A stretch of 64,000 nt of DNA from Lepas anatifera (Eukaryota; Arthropoda; Thecostraca; Lepadidae). Below, piece by piece: positions 1 through 45,800 of the stretch; within the stretch, counting starts at the first letter, position 1; the number at the start of each line of letters is the position of its first letter. A program made the translations under genes and the position numbers. Under the pieces are notes generated by a model. That model did no database searches and was not told the DNA's origin. It was given only the letters and a program-made list of their open reading frames with translations. The DNA is taken from positions 186,001-250,000 of the forward strand of contig JAOTON010001489.1 of assembly GCA_034440635.1 (NCBI GenBank). The letters are read 5' to 3'.

Positions 1-192
1 AGCCGACCCCCGGCCAGCGGCCTTCACACACATCAGATCCCACTGCACCCTGGTGCCGTCGGATAATGGGGCTGGGTGGGAGAGGGTGTCAATAGCTCTG
101 GTATAGACTGGTGGAAATGAAAAGTATTGCAGTCTGGTATCGCTCATACTGTTCGCATATGACTGGAAGTAATCATTTCTGTGACGTATATC

Positions 193-663
<471 letters not shown>

Positions 664-700
664 GTATCGGTAATCTGTGACCTCTGTCTGCCCTCGGCAG

Positions 701-33235
<32,535 letters not shown>

Positions 33236-36200
33236 CCGCAGGGAACGGCGGTAGAACAGGCACGTTCCCCGCTGCCGAGCCAGCTCGCAAGCCGAGCGAG
33301 CCGAGCGGCACGACCGGAAAACTCCAACACCAGCAATCGTGGGGCCTCGCCGACCACCGTGTGTGGTGTTCCAGCTGTTGGTATGAGAAGGCTCCTGTGA
33401 AGCCACGTGCTGCTAGGCCTGGGCTACGGCTCCGAGTCGTTAATCATTGCGTCATAATTTAACTAGATCGAGGAGGAGAGGTTTGCACTGATATGGAAGC
33501 AGAAACAGACGGTCAAAATGGAAGAGGAGTGCGGATAGGAGTGTCACAATTTCGGCTCGGCTAGATCAGCTGGGCAGCGAGGAGAATGGAAGTATGACGG
33601 GAGGACGTTATTTTAACTCAGATGGTCAGTGAAAGTTTTGTGAGACGTTGAGCGATTTTATTGCGATCGATAGCCCTATCTGCACTGCTGTATATTTGTA
33701 TGCATAGGCACGTATATGTGTGAGCAATCGCGTTGGCTGCGATGGTTGCCTTGCTGCGATTGTGCGTGTGAGTGTGCGTGCGGGCGGGTGTCCGCCGTGT
33801 GCCTCCTGGCGCTGTGTTACGGGTGGGATGTTACCAGGAGGTCCATTTCCCGCGGTGCTGAGGCCTCTGACTATGCTCGAGCGCTGACTCGTTGATTATA
33901 CTCAAGTTTTTACCCGCCCTGCCGCGATGTGGCCCGGTCGTGTGCGTATGTGCGTGCGTGCGTGTGTGTGTGTTTGTGCGTGTGTCGAACAGGAAGAGCA
34001 CAGGCGTTGGCGAACTGTACTTTTTGTCGCGCCGGCGGTGGTGCGTCCAAATCAAAACACGGGTGCGCCGAGGGCAGAGGTGGTGCCCGGCTGAGGCAGC
34101 GGCCTCCATTGCTGGCGCAGGCAGCTGCAATGTGCGTGAGTGAGGACTGGCGGGACGCGAGGCCGCGCCGCTGCGTTCCCAGCAGTCGCCGCCCGGCGCC
34201 TGCTGACGGACCTGCGCGGTGTGACCGACACTGCTATCCTGTGCAGCCGTTGTTTGTTATTTTAAGGATATGTGGCCGAATTACGGGGAGGACGGTGGGA
34301 GGCCTGCGCGTGTGCTAGCCGACGGAGGCGGCCGCTCTGGCTGTAGACGCTGTCGGCGGGCGCTCCCTCTCTAGCCGGCAGCCGCCGCGGTCGACTCCCC
34401 AGTCCGGCGACGCCCATGTTTGTTCCGCGGTCGCTCTGTTTTACCATATATAGTATTTATCGTACGTGAGTGGGTGCGTGAGCGGTGCGTGTGTGCGTGC
34501 CGCCGCTGCCTGGCAGGAGCAGCGGGGGGACTGTGACTGCCGGCGGCCCGACTCCGCCCGCCGACGGAGCCGGCCGGCCGAGTCACGGCGCTCAGCAGCG
34601 CGGCACTGATCGGCGGCGCGCCCTCTTATTTATTGTTAGGTGACTCTGCTGTACATATGCCTCTGCGCGCGAGACGAGCGTAGCTAGCTGTATGGGCGGT
34701 GGCCCGCTCTGCGGCGGCGCTGGCACTCAGACTTCCCTCCTTGCTCAACAGGTGGCAGCACCGGCGCCGACCGGGCGCACACGTAGCGTAGAAAGGCTTC
34801 CGGTGGCGGGTTAGGGGTCTCTAGAGCGGGGTCTTTGTAGCCTAAGTGCCTTGCGTAACAATACAAGTAACGTCTAAATCCTGTTTTCGAGGCGACGCTG
34901 GGTGTTTGGAGAAATGAACCACGAGTGAGATGATTGCGCCACTTCCCGCGGCCCAGGTGTTTTATCTTGGGGACAGCTTAAGTGCTAACGCCTCAGAATG
35001 CGTCCCATTGTACGGACGTTCAGCCGGCTTGTTAACATCACACCAATGCTGTTGTCAACCTGGCAGTAAGTCGGCTGGTCGAATGCGAATATTTTGCAAA
35101 ATTTCGCAAAATATCTTGAATTGTCCATAAAAGTTTTCTCCGTCCTAACACCTGTCGATAAATCAAAACATATAAAAACCATTCATTGTCAATGTCTCAT
35201 ATTCAAGGAATACAGAGCACTGCACAGTAGCGAGGGGCAGCCAGCACAGACCATCTATATTGATCAGTACGAGACCACCGCTTATGCAGACACCAGCCCT
35301 GGCTCCCCACGCGAGAAGCGTCTACAGCGCCCTCTCACATGATCGCAGTACCCTGGAAGCGTATTAGGACATCCGTGTTAACCAGCGGAACACCGCGGCG
35401 GCGAACGTCGTACCGACCTCCCTCCGTCTAGCGTGGCAGTGCAAGTGAAGCCCCTAAAAAACACCCGTTCCACTTAGCGGGCATCAGATCAACTTTTGCA
35501 CGCAGACATCTCGCCGGTGCGCCCTAAAGCCGGGAATCCTATGTCGACATCATTATCCTCACATAATACGTCCGCGACTGTATCGCTCATCAATTTCTGT
35601 GAAATACCTCTGAACATAACACAGCTGAGTCGGCGCGTGACACGTTGCCAACACAAACATCTCCCTCTCGGTAGTGTTTCAGAGCCCGACTTCAGATCTT
35701 TCAACACAACCACACCCTTGATGCCACACAGAGGTATTTGACCACACGAAGCGTGAGGTTCCGAAGCCGAGGCCCCAGCACCATGACCAAAGGATTTCTC
35801 AGGACCGCAGCCCTCTCAGCCCAGCCCCAGCTTCCTCAGACAGCTCACTCGTCTCCGCCGGACTGGCAGAATAGCTCTCTTCTCAGCAGGACTGTACTCT
35901 TCTGAGAAGATCATCATTTTCAACGGCGCAGCAAACTTCGCTGGTTATTTGCAGTGTTTTAAGCTGGGTTTCACTCATCTCAGCGTGACTTGAGCGATTC
36001 TATACTTATTATGACTCTTTTGTGCAGACCCACGTTTCCATAGCAACTGAACACCTTTTAGAGACCTCCAGCATCCCCGTCACCGCAGCGTGATTGTACC
36101 ACGGTAGATGGATGACAGTCCATCCACATGGCTACAATCGTTTTAAACAGACCGCAGTCCACACTCTGGAACTTCACTCCTCTCCAAGAGAGAACACCAT

Positions 36201-36677
36201 TATCAAAGCGGCTAATTCCATACGGTCATTTTCCTGGAATTGGCCCATCCATTCGGTCACCAGCTCTACAGTGAATGTTAGAGTGTGGCAGGACACTTTG
36301 CTATCAACAGCGAGTATCAAACACACAAGCGACCCGAATCCACCATATCCACAGTCATAGCTACCCAGCGACGAACTGCCCACGTCCGGAATCAACGCCG
36401 CATTTTGGCATTCCGCCGTTAGAGTCGGTAGTGTAAAACAATAATTCACAGGCTACGACCACATCTGGAACCTCCGACACATCATCACAGATCGGCACTA
36501 GCACAGAAAACACAATAATTGTCACATCTCCCGGAACATTGCCGCGGGCTGACCTCGCCGAGCACCCGTCACACCTGTGACAGTGCTCATTTCACTAACA
36601 TGACCTACCGGTGACGACCCGGCCCGTCACGGTGTCCTAGGAGGCCACGTCCACCTCGCGCGGGGAGCCGGCGATGG
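33236..36677. other. Tail-to-tail region between PDSS1 and PWWP2
   Basis: Should contain both 3' untranslated regions. A GT/GC-rich stretch (33720-33985, with GTGTGTGTGTG near 33962) and GC-rich DNA to 34620 follow PDSS1. I see no AATAAA behind PDSS1 on the plus strand. TTTATT at 34628-34633 gives AATAAA on the minus strand. No extra gene recognised. Confidence 0.6.
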
Positions 36678-36806
36678 TCAGAGGCTGGCGGCCGCCGGGC
36701 GCGCTGGGGGAGGCGACGCCGCCGGCGGGCAGGCCCGCTGTGCCTCCAGGGTGGCCTGCCGGATCGCCTCTCGGTACGGGCCCCGCCGCTTCCGGTTCAC
36801 ACGCGA
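36678..36806 (-). CDS. PWWP2: PWWP2 last exon with stop codon
   Basis: The acceptor is CTCTGGCAG|TCG at 36806 and the TGA stop is at 36680-36678. It has 42 codons plus stop. SRVNRKRRGPYREAIRQA matches the C-terminal helix SRFNKKRKGLYRKAITEA of vertebrate PWWP2A. The tail then becomes Pro/Ala-rich and lacks the usual LLTQFET end. An AATAAA on the minus strand near 34633-34628 is a distant candidate for polyadenylation. Confidence 0.9.
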   Translation of the reverse strand, partial: SRVNRKRRGPYREAIRQATLEAQRACPPAASPPPARPAAASL

Positions 36807-39800
36807 CTGCCAGAGAGACAACGCAATCAGTTGGGTACAGTGTCAGGTTTCACAGATACCCTCTGCACAATGTCCTTTGTCGCAAAAGCGGCCTTACAGA
36901 CGAACTTAACGAATTGTTTTGTTCTAACTGTTCGAATAATAACCATGGACTTCAAAAAGGAAATAAATATAAAATAAATAGCAATGCGCCTTCTGGAATA
37001 CCAATAGTATTCCCAAGCTTCATATCCTCTTTCTAGGGGAAACGTTACAAAAGTATATCTCCCATTATCCTTCATTAGCGCCGGCGACCAGTGCCTATTG
37101 TTCGCTTTGCGCGTTCCCCCAGTTCTCCAGACAGACAAATACCCCTGCCGCACGGTTGTAAGGGCGTACTGACCTCGAAGGTGCGCAGGAAGGGCAGCAG
37201 GCGGTTGCATGGCAGCAGAGAGGAGGTGGAGGAGGCGTACCAGGCCACGCGCGCCTCTTGGTCCGGTGCCGGAGGGCCGCTGATACAGGTCACCTGCCGC
37301 AGGCAGCGCAGCGTCACAACACGGCAACGTCACAACACAGGGACCTTCACAACACGGGAACGTCACAACACGGCACCGTCAGGGCACGGCTAGAAAACGG
37401 CTAGAACATAGCACCGTCAGAACACGGCAGTCAGAACACAGCATTGTCAGAACACCACCAGAACACGGCACCGTCAGAATACGGCAACATCAGAACACAA
37501 CACCCTCAGAAAACAAACAAAAAGTCAAAAGCACGGCCAGAACACGGCGCCGTCGGAACACAGTACCGTCAGAACACGGCTAGAACAGATTACCGTCAGT
37601 ACACATTTCTTAAATTTTAGTGCGTTCAAGGCAACTTCAGTGCTCGGCATGGGCTGGGGGAGAGGGGGTAAGGACCTAACAAAGACCTCTCCCTCCTTGG
37701 ATCCGTACGTGCCCACAAGTGAGTTCCCCATTAAAACACATCCCTAAGTCCCCAGCTCAAATTCCGGGCACCAGTGAGCTCTCTCACCTTGCCTGGCCAC
37801 CAGGGGAACCCCTGCAGCTTCCCCCAGACGACGTCATCGACCCGCAGCACGGTGCCGTCCTGCAGGGCGCAGGAGGCAGGCTCCGCGCCGTCCGGCTCCT
37901 GCTCCTGCTCCTGAGGAGGCACAGGAGCCACGGCGGCAGGCTTGGCCACATACTCGCCCGGCGCGGCGGCGGCGGAGTCTGGGGCGGCCTCGTACTCGCT
38001 CGAGCGGATGCGACGTAGCGAGATGGAGAGCTTCTGGGAGAGGCAGCGCTCCTTCATCTCGACCTGCCGCGGCACCCATCACAATTTGACACGGCCTCTT
38101 CGGCAGCGAAGCAGCACAACTGGTGTTTGACAGATTCTTGAAGTGCATTAGTTGTCTCATCTCTCACAGACGAGACTCCAATTTGACGCCGGATAATAAA
38201 ATGTAACCATGAGCTGGAGTGCCTGACGCACTTTCCATTTTGTTTGGTGAGTAAAATATCAAGGGCGTCTGTACAATCACTGGGCGCAATGACATACACC
38301 TGTTCGAAAGCATGTTCTTGTACAAAGGTAACAGCTTCCACATGCATGCACTAATTTTCGGGTGTTTGAACACACCGGATTCATGCGCTGAGTACGCAAT
38401 AACATGGATGGCATAACCTCGTCAAATATACAAACCAAGTTTAAAGCTTTGGATTTAGGTAGCCTGAAGCTTTCACCGGAAGATTCATAGATGGGCTTAA
38501 AACACACTTACAAGCCGAATTGGTACTTAACTCAGACAATGGGGCTTAAATTTGGTAAAAGGTTATCAGCATCGAACTCAACTTTCACAGTTCTGATTAA
38601 AAGAACATGAAAGCAAGCGCCAAGACACTGGCACAAAATATGAGACACCTAGGCACGGAGTTCACACCCCTAACTAATGCTGCCGAAAAGGAAGTCACTG
38701 AAAAACAATAACTAGCAATGCCAAGCCTTTACATGCATATCTATGGTGCGGGCTATTCTGAAATAATTACCTGTAAATTATTGCTATTACTCATGATCGA
38801 ATATAGCGTTCAGATGAAGTATCATTGTCATCGATCCCAACAAAATGACTCCGACAAACAATAATTAGATAGATTATTGTAGATTATTCTGGTCATGCTG
38901 GCTCTTTCTCTTTGAGAATATGGAAGAGATCAGTATCACTTTTGAGAAAAGCGCATTCTCAAGATATGCGAGAATTCTGAAGTCAAGAATATGTCACACC
39001 AACATGTACCTTGTAAACCGTGGTGGACCCAAGGGGGCTAGGGGCTCAAGCTTCCCCCCAATATCCGAGCCCCCATAGTTAATACACAGGCAAGGGGCTG
39101 CCCGAGCTACTGGCGGGTGAGGCTTGAGCCCCGCTAATCAGTGGGGAAAACTTTGGTCAGCGTTCCCATGAATGGCTACGTTCCCACCAATGGGAACAAT
39201 GACCCACATTTGGAAACCCTTGTTCCGTAATTGGAAACGCATTTTCCATCGTAGATTCAAACTGGAATTTCAGACAGCTTGAAACGAATAAAGCCGTATA
39301 TCTACCGGATTATTTCAATATGTCAGTTTCCCTGACTAAATATAAATGGCAGTCATAGGCGGATCCAGGGGGCTAAAGCAGGGCACGTGCCCCCTCGATC
39401 AGCCCTCACCCTCGGTGCACCCTGAAATGTTGCTTCCCCCTCCCCCAGGATGCGAAAATCGGCGCCCACCGATAGGATTTTGCGCTCACCTGATAGGTTT
39501 CTCCGGTCAAAAATGGCGCTCCCCCGGTCCGGATGGCACTCCCGCGGGAAAGTGCCCCCCCTCCCTCGGTCGGCAATCCTGGATCCATAAGAAGCAGGCT
39601 CAAAGGAGTGGAAGGGGGCAAAGGCGGATCCAAGTTTTCCCAGGGGAGGGGAACATCAAAAGGGGGCGTCATCCGGGCAGGGGGTGCAAAATTATATCAC
39701 AGAGTCCCCATTCCCACATCAGACGGCAGTGGTGAATCCTGGACTTAATTTGGGAGGGGGGCTGAAGTCTCTAGTCTCTACCGCCATTGCCTTCGATCAG

Positions 39801-42800
39801 TCTCCGCGTATATTTTTACCACATGCACTCTGATATCTTGAGGGGGAAGCTTGATACCCAGGCAACACCTATCAGGTGGGCGCAAAATCCTATCGGTGGG
39901 CGCCGATTTTCGCATCCTGGGGGGACGGTGGAAAGCGATATTTCAAGGGGACGCCATCGACCTTTCAGGGGGGGGCGCCGTGACCATTTCAGGGGGCGCC
40001 AAGGGATCAATCGGGGAGGGGCGTTGAGGGTCGAGGGGGGGCGCAGAGGGTCGGTCGGGGAACGTGCCGCCTTTGCCCGCCTGGATCTGTCTATGAATGA
40101 AGCACCCCAGTAAATATCGAGTTGATGCATTGGCGCACCATAATTCATCAAAACACCACGGAATAATTCCAACAATCTGTGGGACAAAAACTGCAAGAAC
40201 TAAAAACTTTCTGATACAAATCAATATAAAACAGCTTAAGAAATACGAAAATACCACTTTTAAGCTCCACTAACTTCCTAAACAGACGAAAGGCATGGTT
40301 TTTCTCTATTTCCTCACTTGTCGAGCACATGGTGGGCAGCAAATGTGCGATGCCATTAAAAATACTTTTGCAGTCTACAATTTTGGAATTTTGTTTTTGC
40401 CCTATAATTTTTCATCAACTTCCCCCAAAATTATCCAAAAATGATAGCTGTCTGGTTGTACAGTTTCAGACCAATCTATACATAGTTCTTTACCGTTGGG
40501 ACTGGATCACACAGTTTAGACGAATATCTGAGGGAACGTTCAAAGACAGATTTTCTAACTCAAAGTAGACCCCCCTCAAATTTTAAAAAGTTGGTGTTCC
40601 CATCCTTGGGAACGTGCATTTCCATTTATGGAACAAGTGTTTTCAAATATGGCTCAATGTTCCCATTGTTGGGAACGTAGCCATTCTTGGGAACGCTGAC
40701 TACAGTTTCCCCCACTGAAATGAATTCCTGGATCCACAACTGCTTGTTAAGTCAAAGGTTTTGGACAGCACCTGCCTAAATGCAATATAATTTGTGCGAT
40801 GCCTGAATTTTTTACCATACATCAGCGGGAGTCATTATGCAGGGTTCCCGACGCATGGGAAAAAACGGCTCCGCACGTGCTGTTTTTATGCTGGGCTGTT
40901 TCTTTTTAGATCGGAACTAGTCGTATCCAATAGTTCGTATAGTTTCGGTACTTCATATGCAATAGTAAAAAAAACAGAACTGTGTAAGGGGCCAGTCAGA
41001 AAATAGCTCAAGAGCTAACTGCTTGAGAAAGAATCCAAAATTTCCAAATTCCAAAAACAGGTCCAACCGGAAAACACTCGGGGTCAAACACGACAAAGAT
41101 GCCAAATTCGAGATGACTCCAAAAGAACCAACCTGGCAGGCCCAGTTGCAAGCCCTGATGAAAACCAAGAGGCCAACAAACCTTATCACTAAAATGCAAG
41201 CCGGACTTTTTTCAATCTTAGAAGAAGCGATCTAAAAGTAGTGATGATCGCATAAGACATTTCAGCTTATTCAAAACCAAGCCTCAGGCCCAGGAAAAGG
41301 TGCTTACGCCATGGACATGCACTACTAATGAATGAGAAAGCGGTTAGTTAGAGTTTCAGCATCATGCAAGGCAGCACACAGCAGAAAGACACGCATAAAG
41401 ATGCAGTATACGAATCTAATCCAGAAATGTACTACCTAACAATCATTTAGCCACCCAAATTTCGAAAAAGTCGGAGCTTTCACCGCGCCAACAAAAAAAA
41501 AACCAGAGGCACCCCACAGCAAACAAAACTGAAGCGGACCCTGGCTATGGTTAGTGGCGACTGCCCGTCTCGCAGGCAGCTCCCGTCACCTGCCGACCCA
41601 CAGTAAAGGAGAGCCACTGACTGGAATCTGGCCGGGGCGCACCTCTGCCGCCGCTGCCGCCTCCGGCGACCCGTCCGCGTCGGCAGCGCGCTCCCGCTCG
41701 CGACGCCGCCGCTTGTGCTTCAGCTTGTGTTTGTGCCGCTTCCTTCTGAGCGCGCCGGCGGCTGGCGGCGCCGCGTCAGCTGAGACGTCCGGCGCGGCGG
41801 GGGCGGCGGCGGCGGCTCCGGGCGGCGCGGGACACGACGGCTCAGGGTGGGCAGGCGACGCCGCACAGCCCGCCGCCGCGCTGGCCACGCGGTAGTAGGC
41901 GGGCGACATCTGCGGGTAGCTGGGCGAGAGGCGCGGGTAGGCCGGCGAGCGCGCGCCCCACGGGTAGGCGGGCGAGGCGCGCGGCGAGCCAACCAGCTTG
42001 CGCTGCACGTCCTTGCGCGCCTTCTTCAGGGCGCGCCTGGCCGCCTTGGCGCTGGCGGTGGGTCGCGAGAGTGAGAGCGCGCGCTCGGCCTCCCCATCTC
42101 GCGCCACAGCCGCCGCCGGCTGCAGCTTACACTTGGCTGGAATCTTCAGCACGGTACCAGCGCCCTCACGACCCCCGAATGATATCTTCAGCACAGGGGT
42201 GAGCTCAGCGTCGTCCTGCTGGCTGCTGGCTCGCCGAGCGCCGTCCACCAGTACCGACTCGTCCCACAGGTCCTCCATCGAGCCGACCGCCAGCCGTCGC
42301 TTCCGCAGTCCGGTCCGGCGGTCCGGCGCCTCGGCCGGCTCGGCACAGACCGACGGCACGATAGCACCGCCGCTGATCTTGATCTTCTGAAGCCGGGGCT
42401 TGGCCGGGCTGTCAGGAGAGGCTTCCGATGCGCTGGACACCACAGGAGCCACCGGAGGCTCCCGCCGCGCCAGGGCGGCGCCCACGATCTTGATGGGACT
42501 GACTGTGAGTTTGAGCGGCGGAGGAGGCGGCTGGGGCGGTGACGGAGGAGCAGGCGGCGACAGCGGCGGGGGCGAACACGGTGGAGGCGGGGGAGGGGGC
42601 GGCGGCTCCGTCGGCGCAGGGGCAGTCACTCGCGCCGGGGCCGCCGCCGCGCCCGACCGGCGACAGGACACCCGCACCTGCTGCGCACTCAGGCGAACGA
42701 TGGGCACCCGGGGCAGTGACAGCGTCGTCGTCGTCATCGTCGTCGACGTCACCGGCGGCGCGACCTCCGGCAGCGGCACCGCTGCCGGGTCAGCATTCTC

Positions 42801-45800
42801 ATCACCGCCACCTCGACGACCGCGAGCCGCCTGCTGCACCTTCTCGTTGCTCTCGGTGCATATGCTGCGACAGTTGGAGCAGAGCACCTGGCGCGGTCTC
42901 AGCCGCACCGTCGAGCGGCCGCCTCGAGGCCGGGCCTGCGCCTTCCGCGGCGGCGCCGACACGTCGTGCGGTGTCTGGAAGTAGGTCATGCGGGTGCTGA
43001 TGGTGTGGTAGGGGTCATCGGCGGCCGGGGTGGTATGGCTGCTGCCCGGCTGTTCTGGGTTGTACCAGACGGGCGGCTTCACACCACAGGGTAGTCCACT
43101 GCAACAGCACCGCAGTGCCGAGCGTTAGACTGCAGCAGACACGGTGTACGGTCAGAGACGGAGTTCTACATCGGGCACTTGCTATTTCTTTAACAGAAAG
43201 CGACCGGAAAAGGAGCCAGATGGACTTTTCAGAGGCCTAACATACGTTACTGACCTTGAACACTAACCCAGATCAGTAAGTACAAAATAAGCATCGTAAC
43301 TGACCGAGTCTCAATATTTGTTTATATAATTACACTAAACAAAAGGTTTAGCATCCAGGCGATCATAGTTTCTACGCTTATAACTAATAAATTATGCGAA
43401 TAACCATAACCGAATTCGAGCTCAACCAGATATACCATTAAAATATCACTCCTTTCATAGAATTGATACTCATTTCAGATTTCGCCGCAACTTTGCATAT
43501 AATACGGTTTGATGCATTGGCGTTGGACTGTTATAACACTATTTACTGTATTACGACACCTACAAGGTAGTAGATATTATATTTCCCTACCAATAAAAGG
43601 AAGACAATACTACACAGCTATAAATGCATTTTCTGTCAGATAAATAAGGTAGCTGATCACCTAAGCTTTTAAATATACAAATTTGATCATAAAGACGGAA
43701 AAACTACATATACATATAATACTACATAAAAACATTCCTTCATATATTCTGTGATACTCACAGCAGTTCAAAGAGAAATTACAAGTAACGTATTAGACTA
43801 GCCAGTACGTCTCTCTGTTTCTGCTGTATAAAATGCACGGTGCAAGGACATGGCAAGTGAGCTGCAGGCCCAAGCAGACATATTGCCACAACGGACTGGA
43901 ACACGAAGCGTCCTTTAGAAAGACTGATTCACTTTCAGATCGTTCTCAGTTCACGTTCTCTGTTGCTACATGATTCACAAAGAAAACAGAGCACCCCTGT
44001 TTGTATTAGTACCGGTGCCTGACCGGTGCCTTTAGCGGAAAGATGTGCGGTGAGCACCCTGGTACGTTCGTCAATGTTAGTTTGGTGAAAACTAAGCTTA
44101 GAGAACACATGGTTGGAGTTAATCGGTACCCTACTTTTCCGGCGACATCGAGGTGCCAGCTGCCATCCTGGTGGAAGGGACTGAGGGAAGGTGAACTTGG
44201 GATCTACAGCTAAGAACCTCACAATTGTGTCACGCAAACCTGCAGATCGGTTGGTGAAGTAGGCATCGTGATGTCAAAGCTTTATAATGCTGCGGCGTAC
44301 TGCCTGCATATTCTTTGTGGATGTCGATTTGTTTTGATTATTTGTACCTGCGTATCTATTAGAGAGAAAAAATCATAAACAGCCCGATAAAATGCATGAT
44401 ATTCACCTCCGGAATGGTAACGCGTTCTGCAGGTGCTAAATACCCAATCGTTTAACTCGCCCTATTAACAACGCAGGGCACTAGTCATTTTAGCTGACAT
44501 TTTGATAACTATCAGAATCAATGGGAAAACTTTAGGTTGGTTACTGGGGGAGATAATTATCTGTAGATTCGCATAGCAACGCGAACTATTCTGTTTACGA
44601 ACGTGAAAAGTTCACATATGATGTAATTTCAAATTATGAGGGTTTGACTAGATCTGCAAAACAAATATCTTCCTTTCGAGGTTTGGTTTACTCCAGGCCC
44701 GTGTGTGACCGTTGACACACCCAAGCACAGACAATCGAAAATACATGTTCATCATTACTGAAAGGTGCAATGCTCCTGCACGGCCCTGAAAACACATTAT
44801 CCACCGCCGCAGTGTGCCTCCGATTCACCCTGGCACCAGAACACAATGGGTCCGATGCATTATCTGGCACTCCAAAATTAGTAGCTGGTGTTGAACGGCA
44901 ACTGTTATATGAAAAATGTTGCGGCAAGAGTCGAAATGTTATCGCCCATGTAGCTGAAGGTATTAGGGCACTTTCTGATAACTAGAGATAAGTTAACTAG
45001 AGATATTCGAGATAAAGCATATGTCTAGATAGCCGTGTTTCCTCGTTTTCCTCTTTTTTGCCCTTCAATCTCTATATTAGAATAACATCGTGCAAAGACG
45101 ACGGACCTAGGCGGACACCGTGGCACAGTGCCCCCTTTTAATAATACATTTTAAGACTCATCCTGAAACATTGACTGGAAATAAATGGGTCATGGTGCCC
45201 CCACACCTATTAAATCCGGACCCCCCCCCCACTACTAACATTGTGCTTCTTCATGACTTATGGCATGTAACAGGAGAGGGTCAACCGGAGACACAGTGTT
45301 TGGTACTACTTCATTGTCAAAGCCATGCAGTCCTATCCCAGTGACAAAATCACAACACTGTGTAGGACAGCTCAACACAAATGGTCTTGAACACTAGCGC
45401 AATGCTGCAGGTCGCAATATCTTTCGGTGTCTAATCTCTTTAACGATATGACCAAAAGCGTTTGGGTGCATTGATATGTCCGTGTTTACAATACCTTGTG
45501 CAAAGGGCACTGAAATGTTACTTCAGCTTCGATGGCAACTGGTCTGCTACCATGCTCCATGCATCGTTGGTCCTCCACTGCCTGAGATGTCCCATTGGAC
45601 CCCCTCTATTTGTGACTGATTCAGAGCCATTTCAGCAAAGGAAAACTGTGGTTAGAATTTCAAATAATAGTTACATTCCCAATAATGGGAACAATGCTAC
45701 CGTCTCACGGAAGAAAGGCGTTCGTCACATTTTTTTCGATTTTGGTGTCATTCGATTCGGAAAGACAAGCTCCATCTAACTATTAAATGATTTGACACAA

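Larger units (their letters stand above)
39140..40716. mobile_element. Element F: about 110-base inverted ends with E copies inside
   Basis: The left end (AGTGGGGAAAACTTTGGTCAG, then CGTTCCCA ... TGGCTACGTTCCCA) and the right end in reverse complement match over about 110 bases. The motif is GTTCCCAxxxATGGGAAC repeated. Two copies of family E sit between the ends. Degenerate relatives of the end occur at 45655-45700 and 47284-47380. A target-site duplication is not clear. Confidence 0.6.
38064..41642. other. PWWP2 intron 2
   Basis: Contains the nested element group at 39140-40716. A coding-looking plus-strand frame at 41023-41235 was seen and not accepted. The rest is AT-rich without recognisable genes. 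Confidence 0.65.

Noticed and set aside
41023..41235. Plus-strand 70-residue frame with coding-like Lys/Pro/Gln composition
   Set aside because: It might be a fragment of a retroelement, but I recognise no family, and the flanks give no support.
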